A DNA stretch of 64,000 bases from Patescibacteria group bacterium (GCA_028865305.1 JAGWKM010000001.1:58762-122761), one strand, 5' to 3'; shown: positions 48,100 through 57,497, counted from the first letter of the stretch. A program made the numbers and translations. Notes: generated by a model from the letters alone, not told the origin.

Positions 48100-51000
48100 T
48101 TAATCAAGCCGCTTCGCGTTCTCGCAGATCATTTTGACCTGCCCGTCGCGGCGCGACATTTTTCCGTCCACGATCACCACGGCATTATCGATCCATACCG
48201 GCTGCGTTTTCGTGTAGGTACTGTTGAAAACCACGACTTCAATGTTCTGCTGTGCCGCGTCTTCGATCGTCACGAAGGCCATCGGCTGGCCGGTTTTCGT
48301 CACGATCTTATGGATGCGCGAGATGAGCCCCGCCGTGCGCACGATCTGATTCTCGTTTTTCACCGCCATCAAATCTGCGATCGGTTTCGCGCCGTATTTC
48401 TTGAGCGTTTCGAGGTGCGAATTTACCGGGTGCTCGGAAAGGTAAAAACCGATCAGCTCTTTTTCCCAGGCGAGCTTTTCATTATTCGAGGCCGGCGCTG
48501 CCGGTTTTAATTTCAGGGTTGCGGCCGGCAGTGAATCGCCGAAAAGCGAATGGCCGTTGTTGCCGGTTGCGCCGCGCTTCATCGCGTTCGCGAATTTCAG
48601 GATATCATCCATGTTTTCGAGGATTTGGTTGCGTTCGACGCCGAGCGAATCCAGCGCGCCGCTCTTTGCCAGGCTTTCGAGCGATTTTTTGTTCAGGTCC
48701 TTGTGCTGGATGCGCGTGAGGAACTGTTCGAAGCCGGCGAACGGGCCGCCGCGCGCGCGCTCCTCGATGATTGCCTTCGCGATCTCCGAGCCGACATTTT
48801 TGATGGCCAAAAGGCCGAAGCGGAGCCGGTCGCCCTCCGGCGTGAAATTGATGTAGCTTTTGTTCGCGTCCGGTCCGAGGACTTCAATGCCCGACTGCTT
48901 GGCTTCCTGCACCAAGACCGAAATCCGTTCGACGTCGTTTAGCTCCGCGTTCAGCGTCGCCGCCGCGAACTCTTCCGGGTAATGCGCTTTGAGGTACGCC
49001 GTTTGGTACCCGATCATGGCATAGCACGCGGCATGGCTCTTGTTAAACCCATAGCGCGCGAATGGCGGGAAGAGCTCCCAGATTTCCTTCGCGATTTTCG
49101 GCGGGATGCCGTTCTTGATCATACCGCTCGTCAGTTTTTCCTTTTGTTCATCAAGCAACGATTTGATCTTTTTGCCGATGGCCTTGCGGAGCGTGTCGGC
49201 CTCGGCGAGCGAATAGCCCGCGAGGTCGCGCGCGATGCGCATCATCTGTTCCTGGTAAACGCCGATGCCGTAGGTATTTTTCAGGATTGGTTCGAGCTTT
49301 GGATGGAGGTAGGTGATCCTCTCTTCGCCGTGTTTGCGCTTGATAAAGGACGGGATCAGCTCCATCGGCCCCGGGCGGAAGAGCGCCACGAGCGCGATCA
49401 GGTCTTCGATGCCGGTCGGTTTGATCTCTTTCATATAGCGGCGCATCCCCGAGCTTTCGAATTGGAACACGGAAGTCGTATCGCCTTGCTGGAGCAGTTG
49501 GAACGTCTTTTGGTCGTCGAGCGGGAGGCGCGAAACGTCCACGGTTTCGCCGCGCAATTCCTTGACGAGCCGCACCGCTTCTTCGATGATGGACAGGTTC
49601 CTCAATCCGAGGAAGTCGATCTTCAGCAAGCCGAGGTCTTCGACGGCGTGCATCTCGAATTGCGTGATGAGGATTTCCTTGTCTTGCGGCGCGAATTGCA
49701 GCGGCACCCGTTCGTCGAGCGGATCTTTCGCGATCACGGTGCCGCAGGCGTGTACCGATGCGTGCCGCGCGACGCCCTCAAGGTGCCGCGCCGTGTCGAT
49801 CAATTTTTTCGCTTCCTCGTTCGAGCTGTAGATTGCCTTCAGATCCTCGACGCGCTTCAGGCATTCGTCGAGCCATCCTTCCTTCATGCCCTGGGTCGGG
49901 TTGAAGGGAATCAGCTTGGCGATCTGGTCGCAAAACTGGTAGGAATAGCCCATCGCGCGGCCGGCATCGCGGATTGCCGCGCGTGCCGCCATTGTCCCGA
50001 ACGTGATGATGCGTGCCACGCGGTCCTCGCCGTATTTCTCGCGGGCATAGGCCAGGACTTCGTCCCGCCGCAGGTCGGAAAAATCGATGTCGATATCCGG
50101 CATTTGGATGCGTTCCGGATTTAGGAAGCGTTCAAAAAGCAGATCGTAGGTAAGGGGATTGATATCGGTGATGCCGAGTACGTAAGAAACGATGCTGCCC
50201 GCGGCCGAACCCCGGCCCGGGCCGACGGCGATGCCGTGCGTCCGCGCCCAGCTGATCAAGTCCTGCACGATAAGGAAGTAATCCGCGAAGCCGGTTTTTT
50301 CGATGACGCCGATTTCGTATTCCAGCCGGTTTTTCACCGCTTCGGTTTGCGCTTCCGGCGGAAATCGCCGCGGCAGCCGTTCTTCGACGAGCTCCCGGAG
50401 ATATCGGTTTGCCGTTTTTCCTTCCGGCTTCGGGAAATCCGGCAGCAGGGTTTTGCCGAGTTCCAATTCGACTTTGCAGCGGGCGGCAATTTCCGCGGTC
50501 CGCGCGACGGCATCGGGACCGCCGGGAATCGATTTGAATTTTTCCGCCATGGCTTCCGGCGATAAAACCGAAAAGTCGTCTTCTTTCATGGTCATCCGGT
50601 CGTCATCCGAAAGCTGGTTGCCGGTTTGGACGGCGAGCAGGACGTCATGATAGGAAGCATCCTCGGAACGGAGATAGTGGCTATCCTGGGTCGCGACGAG
50701 CGGGATTTTCGTTTCTTCGGAAAGTTTGACGAGCAGCGGTTCCAGTTTTTCCGATTCCGGCACGTGCGGATGCTTCTGTATTTCGAGAAAATAATTTCCA
50801 ACGCCGAAGAGCTCCTGGTAGGCGAGCGCGCACTGTTTTGCCTCTTCGAATTTTCCGGCAAGGAGTATCTGCGCAATTTCTCCGCCGAGGCAAGCGGAAA
50901 GCGCGATCAGCCCTTCGTGGTGTTCGCGGAGCAGGTCTCGGTCAACGCGTGGTTTGTAATAAAACCCTTCGAGGTGCGCTTTGGTGACTAATTTGATCAG

Positions 51001-51294
51001 ATTTTTCCAGCCGGTTTCGTTTTCGCAAAGCAGGATGAGGTGATTGTACCGTTCGTTCGAATCCCGCGAAAACCGGTCGCGCGGCGCGACGTACGTTTCG
51101 ACGCCGAGGATCGGTTTTATGCCTGCCTTCTTCGCCGCTTTATAAAATTCCACCGCGCCGTAGAGCACGCCATGATCCGTGAGCGCGATCGAATCCATGC
51201 CCTGCTCTTTAACGCGCGCCACAAGGTCCGGGATTTTTGAAAGCCCGTCGAGGAGGGAGTAGTGGGAGTGGACGTGGAGGTGAGTGAATTTCAT
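48100..51294 (-). CDS. dnaE: DNA polymerase III subunit alpha
   Basis: FTHLHVHSHYSLLDGLSKI; VGPGRGSAAGSIVSYVLGITDINPL; PDIDIDFSDLRRDEV; RFNKSHAACYAMIGYQTAYLKAHYPEEF-type motif. Confidence 0.97.
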   Translation of the reverse strand: MKFTHLHVHSHYSLLDGLSKIPDLVARVKEQGMDSIALTDHGVLYGAVEFYKAAKKAGIKPILGVETYVAPRDRFSRDSNERYNHLILLCENETGWKNLIKLVTKAHLEGFYYKPRVDRDLLREHHEGLIALSACLGGEIAQILLAGKFEEAKQCALAYQELFGVGNYFLEIQKHPHVPESEKLEPLLVKLSEETKIPLVATQDSHYLRSEDASYHDVLLAVQTGNQLSDDDRMTMKEDDFSVLSPEAMAEKFKSIPGGPDAVARTAEIAARCKVELELGKTLLPDFPKPEGKTANRYLRELVEERLPRRFPPEAQTEAVKNRLEYEIGVIEKTGFADYFLIVQDLISWARTHGIAVGPGRGSAAGSIVSYVLGITDINPLTYDLLFERFLNPERIQMPDIDIDFSDLRRDEVLAYAREKYGEDRVARIITFGTMAARAAIRDAGRAMGYSYQFCDQIAKLIPFNPTQGMKEGWLDECLKRVEDLKAIYSSNEEAKKLIDTARHLEGVARHASVHACGTVIAKDPLDERVPLQFAPQDKEILITQFEMHAVEDLGLLKIDFLGLRNLSIIEEAVRLVKELRGETVDVSRLPLDDQKTFQLLQQGDTTSVFQFESSGMRRYMKEIKPTGIEDLIALVALFRPGPMELIPSFIKRKHGEERITYLHPKLEPILKNTYGIGVYQEQMMRIARDLAGYSLAEADTLRKAIGKKIKSLLDEQKEKLTSGMIKNGIPPKIAKEIWELFPPFARYGFNKSHAACYAMIGYQTAYLKAHYPEEFAAATLNAELNDVERISVLVQEAKQSGIEVLGPDANKSYINFTPEGDRLRFGLLAIKNVGSEIAKAIIEERARGGPFAGFEQFLTRIQHKDLNKKSLESLAKSGALDSLGVERNQILENMDDILKFANAMKRGATGNNGHSLFGDSLPAATLKLKPAAPASNNEKLAWEKELIGFYLSEHPVNSHLETLKKYGAKPIADLMAVKNENQIVRTAGLISRIHKIVTKTGQPMAFVTIEDAAQQNIEVVVFNSTYTKTQPVWIDNAVVIVDGKMSRRDGQVKMICENAKRLD

Positions 51295-51425
51295 AATGGT
51301 TATACCTCCATTTTAATGGAAATTTAAGAAAATTTAAATGAAATTTTAATACGGTTCAGCGCCGCGAAATTGTAAGTTTAGCATTTGCTTTTGCGCCATT
51401 TTTCAATAAAATAGTAAAGCAATTC

Positions 51426-51497
51426 GCCACCTTAGCTCAGCGGTAGAGCAACTCTTTTGTAAAGAGAAGGTCCCCGGTTCAAATCCGGGAGGTGGCT
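51426..51497 (+). tRNA. tRNA-Thr (TGT)
   Basis: GCCACCT/AGGTGGC; ACTCT-TTTGTAA-AGAG anticodon arm. Confidence 0.92.
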
Positions 51498-51543
51498 CAG
51501 CGGCATTGAAAAAAACGCTATTTCAAGTTACCCTATCAGTGTT

Positions 51544-51616
51544 GCCGATGTAGCTCAGTTGGTAGAGCAACTCCATGGTAAGGAGTAGGTCGGCGGTTCA
51601 AGTCCGCCCATCGGCT
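51544..51616 (+). tRNA. tRNA-Thr (GGT)
   Basis: GCCGATG/CATCGGC; CTCC-ATGGTAA-GGAG anticodon arm. Confidence 0.92.
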
Positions 51617-51639
51617 CGGGGTTAGATTTATAAATAACA

Positions 51640-52626
51640 ATGAATTTTGAATCCCTAAGGAGTGAAAGGATCAGAGAAGAGGCGGAGGCTTATGTTAAAG
51701 AACGGAACCCGGCGAGGCAGTTAATGCAGTTTATTGAACGAAACCGCGGTAAAATCGGTTTAGTCATGGTCCTTTCTGCGTGCGCGGCCATTTTTCCGGA
51801 CAGAACCAAAGAAAAAATTGAAATTACGCCTCAAGTTCGAGAAGAACTGGAAGAGGAGGATAAAATAGCTGATGAGGTTGGTTTATTGCCCATTCTTGCC
51901 ATTGAAGCATGCCAAAGTGTCGCAAATGATAATGAGCGTGGTGCTTATATGGAAAAGTCCGGGAATGCCGGTCGTGTTGTTTCAGGGTTTGAAAAAATGG
52001 AGGGCGGGTTATCTAATAAAGAAGTGGATGGAATCATACGGGCTTTACCTGCGGCGCTGAATGCCGATATTCCCATGGTGGAGTATCGCAATGAGCATAA
52101 AACTCTTGATTCTAAATATGGTAAAAACCTTCAGGAAAAGAGTGAGATAGCCGCCCAGTACGATCGAATCCGTAATAAAATTACGGTTTTGGCCGGAATG
52201 GAAAATGAATCAGCTTCCACGGTTGTTAAAGATATTATCCATGAAGTAGCTCATAGCAAAGATTGGGAATCAAACCGATTATTGACAAAAAAAGAGCGGA
52301 TAGACTTGCTGCGTGATGTTGTTGGCCGTGTAAAATCAGCGGATCGGTATCAGTCATCGTACGTAGAGTCCATTGAAAATGGTGATAGGCGGGAGGAATT
52401 ATATCTAAAAGCCAGCGAATATTTTGCGGAAATAAATGCAGAATATTTCACCCATAATACCCTGCTCCCAGAAGGCGACCGCAGGATTGTAGAGCGTGTT
52501 ATTATCGAATCGAAAGTTGATAAGGAATTTACGCGCCGAACGGTTGCGGCATTTAATAAAACCATCAAGCAGATCGTAGCGCGCCATCAAGGCCGGCAGA
52601 GCCCAATGTTAGCATGGAGTCGTTGA
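51640..52626 (+). CDS. membrane-anchored putative zincin metallopeptidase
   Basis: IIHEVAHSKDWE (HExxH) and downstream SEYFAEINAEYF; hydrophobic segment GLVMVLSACAAIF. Confidence 0.6.
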   Translation: MNFESLRSERIREEAEAYVKERNPARQLMQFIERNRGKIGLVMVLSACAAIFPDRTKEKIEITPQVREELEEEDKIADEVGLLPILAIEACQSVANDNERGAYMEKSGNAGRVVSGFEKMEGGLSNKEVDGIIRALPAALNADIPMVEYRNEHKTLDSKYGKNLQEKSEIAAQYDRIRNKITVLAGMENESASTVVKDIIHEVAHSKDWESNRLLTKKERIDLLRDVVGRVKSADRYQSSYVESIENGDRREELYLKASEYFAEINAEYFTHNTLLPEGDRRIVERVIIESKVDKEFTRRTVAAFNKTIKQIVARHQGRQSPMLAWSR

Positions 52627-53051
52627 ATTACATAGTTATATTTGACGCAGAGTATCGTGCCCGGGCATTTCTTCGAAGAGAAGGCAATGGATTTTTTATA
52701 CTTGAGGCGGTAAACGGTTTTGCAAATGAAGATGTAGCTACTTTTTTGAAGTCCATGGCGGAACGCGAACTATTACTTCGAATCGGCGGGCCAGAGGGCG
52801 AAATTGAAAAAATCAAACCATTAGACCGAAGGTATTTCTTGGCGATGCTTCAGGGATTAGAGAGAGGGGGATTTGTCGCGAGGCCGATCGAGGAATATCA
52901 GAAACAATTTTTATTGCAATTGAATGATAGTGCGTTCGACGTGGCGCGTAATGCAGCCATGGGAGATCTTTTGAACGTGAAAGAAGGGAAAACAGACGAA
53001 TTTTTAAAAGATTTGCGCGAAGGATTGGCACTAATCAATCTTCGGGAATGA
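52614..53051 (+). CDS. hypothetical protein, overlapping the putative peptidase gene
   Basis: 145 aa, 13-nt overlap, same frame orientation. Confidence 0.55.
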   Translation: MESLNYIVIFDAEYRARAFLRREGNGFFILEAVNGFANEDVATFLKSMAERELLLRIGGPEGEIEKIKPLDRRYFLAMLQGLERGGFVARPIEEYQKQFLLQLNDSAFDVARNAAMGDLLNVKEGKTDEFLKDLREGLALINLRE

Positions 53052-53102
53052 ATCCTGTTCTTTTACTTGCTTTTATGAAGGGTTCATGATATCATCTTAC
53101 CC

Positions 53103-53282
53103 ATGGCTAAAGTAAAACGTTCCGATAATTTGATCACCCTTCGCTGCTCCGTTTGCAAGCGGCGGAATTATTATGTCCACAAGAACAAGAAATCCGTCGA
53201 GCGGAAAGTTGAATTGAAAAAATTCTGTCCGTGGTGCCGCAAACAGACCGTGCATAAGGAAGGAAGATTGACGGGGAAGTAG
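53103..53282 (+). CDS. rpmG: 50S ribosomal protein L33
   Basis: MAKVKRSDNLITLRCSVCKRRNYYVHKNKKSVERKVELKKFCPWCRKQTVHKEGRLTGK (59 aa; not in ORF track). Confidence 0.9.
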   Translation: MAKVKRSDNLITLRCSVCKRRNYYVHKNKKSVERKVELKKFCPWCRKQTVHKEGRLTGK

Positions 53283-53346
53283 AATGGAGAATGGAGAATG
53301 GGTTCACCCTTCCTGCTTTCTACGTTATACTTTCTACTGTCATACA

Positions 53347-53417
53347 GGGGGTATCGTTCAATGGTAGGACAGCGGTCTCCAAAACCGCCAATCTGGGTTC
53401 AATTCCTAGTGCCCCCG
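53347..53417 (+). tRNA. tRNA-Trp (CCA)
   Basis: GGGGGTA/TGCCCCC; GCGGT-CTCCAAA-ACCGC; CTGGG-TTCAATT-CCTAG. Confidence 0.92.
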
Positions 53418-53690
53418 CTCGATTGGCCTTTTGATTTTACCCGGATTTGCTCGCGGTAGGCCGCTATTTTGCATGGATATTGGATTCATCGCTCAAATTG
53501 AGCTTGCTTAACTTCCGCACGGGTTGTGCGCGCTTGTGCCCGCTTTTCATTTCTCCGTTTGGTATTCCGGGGTAATATCCTTGATATTTGTCTTTATTTG
53601 GTCCGTTCGGCAAAAAATACATTAAATTTTAATGTGGATTTTTTTGGTCGAGAACTTCTTTAATATTTTTTTAATATTTTTGTGCTATGG

Positions 53691-54350
53691 ATGAGGAAAG
53701 TCGAAATATTCAATCAAAAAATGAAAAGCTATTTAACTTACGTCATTTGGATTGCATTGGGGCTCATTGTCTGCATTTCTTTTCTCCGCAAAAGCCAAGC
53801 ACCGACGGAGAAGCCTTTGGCGGCATTGAACGGCAAGGTAAAAAATCTAGTGGCGGCAGTGGCGGCAAAATCGTTGGAGCTTGATACGCCGAAGAAAGCG
53901 GCGATTTGCCGGACGGACGGTTCTTTGCCGGACCACGGCTGCACGCCGGGAGCGGTCTTCGCCTCGGCTGCGCTCGCGGATATCTGCACCGCGGGATATT
54001 CGAAATCGGTCCGGAGCGTGACAACCGCGGCCAAGAAGAAGATTTATGCTGCTTACGGGCTTGCCTACCCGCAGGCGCGTGGCGCCTTCGAGGCTGACCA
54101 TTTGGTTCCGTTGGAACTTGGCGGCAGCAATGACTTCGCAAACCTTTGGCCGGAAGCTGCGGATCCGCCGCCGGGCTTCAAAGAAAAGGATATCGTCGAA
54201 AATTATCTGCACGAAGAGGCGTGTGCGGGCAACATCGATCTCAAAACGGCGCAGGTGCTCGTGGCTGATAATTGGCTTGCGGTGTACGGCAGTTTGAGCC
54301 CGGAAGAGATCGCGGCTTTGAAGGCGCGATTCGTGAATTGGGGCAATTAG
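53691..54350 (+). CDS. membrane-anchored/exported HNH-nuclease-like protein
   Basis: TM YLTYVIWIALGLIVCISF; FEADHLVPLELGGSNDFANLWPEAADPPPGFKEKDIVENYLHEEACAG. Confidence 0.7.
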   Translation: MRKVEIFNQKMKSYLTYVIWIALGLIVCISFLRKSQAPTEKPLAALNGKVKNLVAAVAAKSLELDTPKKAAICRTDGSLPDHGCTPGAVFASAALADICTAGYSKSVRSVTTAAKKKIYAAYGLAYPQARGAFEADHLVPLELGGSNDFANLWPEAADPPPGFKEKDIVENYLHEEACAGNIDLKTAQVLVADNWLAVYGSLSPEEIAALKARFVNWGN

Positions 54351-54413
54351 TCCGTGATCAGCAAAGAAATGCAAAAAAACACAAACCAACCAAACAAATT
54401 ATCAAACAAAATT

Positions 54414-54722
54414 ATGGATTTCAAACCGACTTTGTTGACCCGTTTCCTTCTCCGCTTTACCCCCGCTTGGGGGCTGAATCGGCTGGCCATGGAAATGGGC
54501 TTTCCGCCGGTGGATTTTTTGAGGCATTTGCACCGAATTTTCTCATCGGCGGAGCGGGTGGATATTTTGCCGGTAGAAAGCGGACTTCGGGGATTCCAAT
54601 TGGTGCTTGATGGTTTATTTTCCCTGTATTTTTATCAGGACGGGGATCATTTTGCCTACGACGGATTTGAAATAGGGGAGTATGAGAAAGGGAATGTGGC
54701 CATTTTTGACAGATTTCGCTGA
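54414..54722 (+). CDS. hypothetical protein
   Basis: MDFKPTLLTRFLLRFTPAWGLNRLAMEMGFPPVDFL... ORF. Confidence 0.4.
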   Translation: MDFKPTLLTRFLLRFTPAWGLNRLAMEMGFPPVDFLRHLHRIFSSAERVDILPVESGLRGFQLVLDGLFSLYFYQDGDHFAYDGFEIGEYEKGNVAIFDRFR

Positions 54723-54785
54723 AGGATATGAAATTTCCGTGAATTAACAGTTTGACTTTTTTCGCGGCGTGCTAAAATGGAATTA

Positions 54786-54940
54786 GATTCCGCCCTAGAT
54801 CTGGATCAAACAATTCATTTCGGGAGGATAACATTGCTGTCGCCCGTGGGCTTCAGTTGAGTCCACCCACCTGGCGCAAAGCCAGAGATCTTAGCGGAAT
54901 CAGACTAAAAAATCGACATTGCCTGTCGATTTTTTAGTCG
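54786..54940 (+). ncRNA. structured small RNA, 6S-like topology, unassigned family
   Basis: TTGACT/TGCTAAAAT promoter; closing stem GATTCCGC...AGATCTGG / CCAGAGATCTTAGCGGAATC; hairpin GTGGGCT/AGTCCAC; terminator GACTAAAAAATCGACAttgccTGTCGATTTTTTAGTC. Confidence 0.6.
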
Positions 54941-54971
54941 CAATTCGCAGGGATAAGGACCCTGATATTGA

Positions 54972-55325
54972 TCAAAGAGCAGTTCCCTCATCGCTTATTT
55001 CTTTCTCCGTGTTGCTGATCTTTGCTGCCAGAATGAAATCATTTTCCGACAGTCCGCCAATCGCGTGCGTCCAAAGTTCGAATCGTACCAGATTGTAGAA
55101 GATATAGATGTCCGGATGGTGCTGTTCCGCTTCGGCTATTTCCGCGACCTTATTCACAAATGCCATTGCGGCCTTGAAATCTTTGAATTTGAACTCGCGG
55201 GAGATCTTTTTTCCGTCTATTACCTTCCATGCGGGTGCCTGTGCGGTAAATTCCGCAAGCAGGTCGCCTTCCAGGGGCAGCGTGCCGCCCTCGCAGGGGA
55301 CGCAGTGTTTTTTAGATAGGTCCAT
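54972..55325 (-). CDS. 4a-hydroxytetrahydrobiopterin dehydratase (pterin-4a-carbinolamine dehydratase)
   Basis: WKVIDGKKISREFKFKDFKAAMAFVNKVAEIAEAEQHHPDIYIFYNLVRFELWTHAIGGLSENDFILAAKI. Confidence 0.9.
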   Translation of the reverse strand: MDLSKKHCVPCEGGTLPLEGDLLAEFTAQAPAWKVIDGKKISREFKFKDFKAAMAFVNKVAEIAEAEQHHPDIYIFYNLVRFELWTHAIGGLSENDFILAAKISNTEKEISDEGTAL

Positions 55326-55410
55326 GAGTGTAATTATACAATAGGGAAAATAAAAATCCGCGCTTAAAAAAGGTCGGTCCAATAAAATCGTTTTCAAATG
55401 CGGTTTTTTC

Positions 55411-55549
55411 TTTTCGTCGGGCCGCCGGGAATGGAACAAAAATTTCCTTCGGAAATTTTTCTGGAAACCCACGGTTTCCAGTGCCTTCCTACACGGAAGG
55501 GGCAACCTGCCCCTTCCGACCTATCCCCTCGTTCGATTCCCGTCGATCC
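55411..55549 (-). mobile_element. tRNA-3'-end-bounded palindromic element (Pro copy)
   Basis: Inverted GGATCGACGGGAATCGAAC, internal palindromes, direct copy GTTCCATTCCCGGCGGCCCGACGAAAA of tRNA-Pro 3' end plus flank. Confidence 0.65.
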
Positions 55550-55564
55550 TCCTTAAATGAAAAA

Positions 55565-55590
55565 CGACCGAACGGTCGTTTTTCATTTTC
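55565..55590. terminator. Terminator hairpin after tRNA-Pro
   Basis: aaaacgaccgaacggtcgtttttc. Confidence 0.75.
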
Positions 55591-55591
55591 G

Positions 55592-55662
55592 TCGGGCCGC
55601 CGGGAATCGAACCCGGGCCTTACGCACCCCATGCGCAAATACTGCCATTATACGACGGCCCG
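55592..55662 (-). tRNA. tRNA-Pro (GGG)
   Basis: CGGGCCG/CGGCCCG; TGCGC-ATGGGGT-GCGTA; CCGGG-TTCGATT-CCCGG. Confidence 0.92.
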
Positions 55663-55740
55663 TTTTATGCGAGTTTATGATACCTTATTTGCCGCAAAAG
55701 CAAAACTTGCCTATTTGGGCTGATTTTATATCATAAAGAC

Positions 55741-56103
55741 ATGAACAACATAGAACAAATGCCGGGGGCAGAGGGAGTTTCGGTCGAAGCTTTTAAAAAT
55801 ATGTCGCCGAATCAGCGTCATGAGTTCGTAAAGGTCAGTTTGAGTCCAGAGCAGGCGGGGGCGTATTCCGAGGCCGATATTGATGCTATTGTTAATCTCA
55901 CTGCGCGGCTTTTAAATAGCGAATTGCCTGATACGGTTCAGAGTGCCTTGGGCCTTGCAAAAGAATTGCGTATGGATGCGATTAAGGAGATAGGCCCGTC
56001 TGCCGGCCGCGTTTATGCAAAAGATGCCGAGGGGAATGTGGTAGCTTCAGGATCGAATAAGATCGAAGCAATGAAAAAAGCTCAAGAAGAAAGAGCTATT
56101 TAA
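55741..56103 (+). CDS. hypothetical protein
   Basis: 120 aa; TATCAT 6 nt before the ATG; terminator downstream. Confidence 0.6.
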   Translation: MNNIEQMPGAEGVSVEAFKNMSPNQRHEFVKVSLSPEQAGAYSEADIDAIVNLTARLLNSELPDTVQSALGLAKELRMDAIKEIGPSAGRVYAKDAEGNVVASGSNKIEAMKKAQEERAI

Positions 56104-56111
56104 AAAAATGG

Positions 56112-56142
56112 GAGGCCTCGCACGTTTCCGTGCGAGGCCTTT
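56112..56142. terminator. Terminator between convergent genes
   Basis: GGCCTCGCACGtttcCGTGCGAGGCCTTTTTT. Confidence 0.85.
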
Positions 56143-56143
56143 T

Positions 56144-56410
56144 TTAGTTGATGCCGCTACTATTGCGGAGGAGCGCCGCGAGCTTCGCGGCCTGCCGTTC
56201 TATTTCCGAACGTTTTTCGGGTTGCATTTCCTCCAATTGGAGGTTTAGCAACCTTTCGTTCAAATCATGGCAAGCGGGGAGGGGGCAGCTTTGCAAGTGT
56301 CCCCGGACTTGCTTGCCAATCGTCTCGTTTTGCACGAGCTCCGAGACCTGCTCGACCGTGAGGTCGGCAAGTATGGCGCATAGACCTTCTTCCAAGCGGA
56401 TCACCTCCAA
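56144..56410 (-). CDS. hypothetical protein (zf-HC2-like region?)
   Basis: 88 aa; VRGHLQSCPLPACHDLNERLLNL. Confidence 0.5.
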   Translation of the reverse strand: MEVIRLEEGLCAILADLTVEQVSELVQNETIGKQVRGHLQSCPLPACHDLNERLLNLQLEEMQPEKRSEIERQAAKLAALLRNSSGIN

Positions 56411-56473
56411 TTAATAAAAAATCCCAGCAAAATATCTGGAATAATAATATAATACTTTTAAATTAGGGTCAAA

Positions 56474-56710
56474 TTATGCGGAATCGGTGACGGCGGCCGT
56501 TTTGGAAGCCGCAATGGAAGTTTTCCGGTTCGCTTTTTTGGCGATCGTCCGCATGCAGGCGGTGCAGATCAAGACGCGTTTGCCCTGAACACGCGCCCAC
56601 TGGAGATTGGGGTATTTGCGGGACCAGTTTACCGGATTGTAGTGGCCGCGGAGGAGTTTCCGTTCGCCTTGCATTTGGGATCCTTTTCCGCAGAGTGCGC
56701 ACTTTCTCAT
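56474..56710 (-). CDS. rpmB: 50S ribosomal protein L28
   Basis: MRKCALCGKGSQMQGERKLLRGHYNPVNWSRKYPNLQWARVQGKRVLICTACMRTI. Confidence 0.88.
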   Translation of the reverse strand: MRKCALCGKGSQMQGERKLLRGHYNPVNWSRKYPNLQWARVQGKRVLICTACMRTIAKKANRKTSIAASKTAAVTDSA

Positions 56711-56948
56711 GGGAGAGATTATAGGTTAAATTTGATGGAAAAGCAAGCCTTCCGTTATCTGGATTTGATTTAAAATCCAGAGCTTGGGAAATGACTGATT
56801 AATAATATCTAATTAATAATGACTGATTAATAATGAATACCTAATGTCCGAACGTCCCCATGAATTTTTAATTTGGCATTCGTTATTCATTATTAATGAG
56901 ACATTATTAATTTTTTAAACTGGGCGCTCGGGATAGTATCGCAAATCC

Positions 56949-57497
56949 TTAATCCAACCTAACCTTCAAATTCTTCACCTTTCTTTTGTTCGCCTTCGGC
57001 AGCCGTATGGTCAAAATGCCGTTTTTGAATCCGACGCTTGCGCCGTCGGGATTGACCTCTTCGGGGAAAATGATCGTCCGGGCGAACTTGCCCCAGTAGC
57101 ATTCCTGGCAAAGGTAATTTTCATCATCGACTTCCCGCGTGCGATGGCGTAGGCCCTTGATGGCGATGGATTCGTGCGTGACTTGGATGTCAATATCTTC
57201 CGGTTTGACGCCGGCAATAGCTGATTCGATGACTATTTCGCCGGGCGTTTGGAAAACATCCACGGTGAGTTCGCCGGCCGGTTCGGTATCGTCCCAGGTT
57301 TTTTCATCATCGGTTTCTACGAGTTTCGGCCTGGAGCTTTTGGCCCGCGTCTGAAGGGTGCTTGCCTTCGCAAGTTCTGTTTCGTATTCCGGTTCTGCCG
57401 CCGTTTCCTGTATTTCTTCGTCCGGCTCCGCCGTTTCCTCTGTATTCTTGGCGGTTGATCCGCCTGCAAGATTTTCAAAAAATTGTTCGTCGTTCAT
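56949..57497 (-). CDS. Hsp20/alpha-crystallin family protein with acidic N-terminal extension
   Basis: GELTVDVFQTPGEIVIESAIAGVKPEDIDIQVTHESIAIKGLRHRTR...GKFARTIIFPEEVNPDGASVGFKNGILTIRLPKA. Confidence 0.9.
   Translation of the reverse strand: MNDEQFFENLAGGSTAKNTEETAEPDEEIQETAAEPEYETELAKASTLQTRAKSSRPKLVETDDEKTWDDTEPAGELTVDVFQTPGEIVIESAIAGVKPEDIDIQVTHESIAIKGLRHRTREVDDENYLCQECYWGKFARTIIFPEEVNPDGASVGFKNGILTIRLPKANKRKVKNLKVRLD

Noticed and set aside
54786-54905. c-di-GMP (GEMM) riboswitch, because of GGCGCAAAGCC
   Set aside because: The rest of the GEMM consensus is absent, the RNA has its own terminator and no downstream gene in the same orientation.
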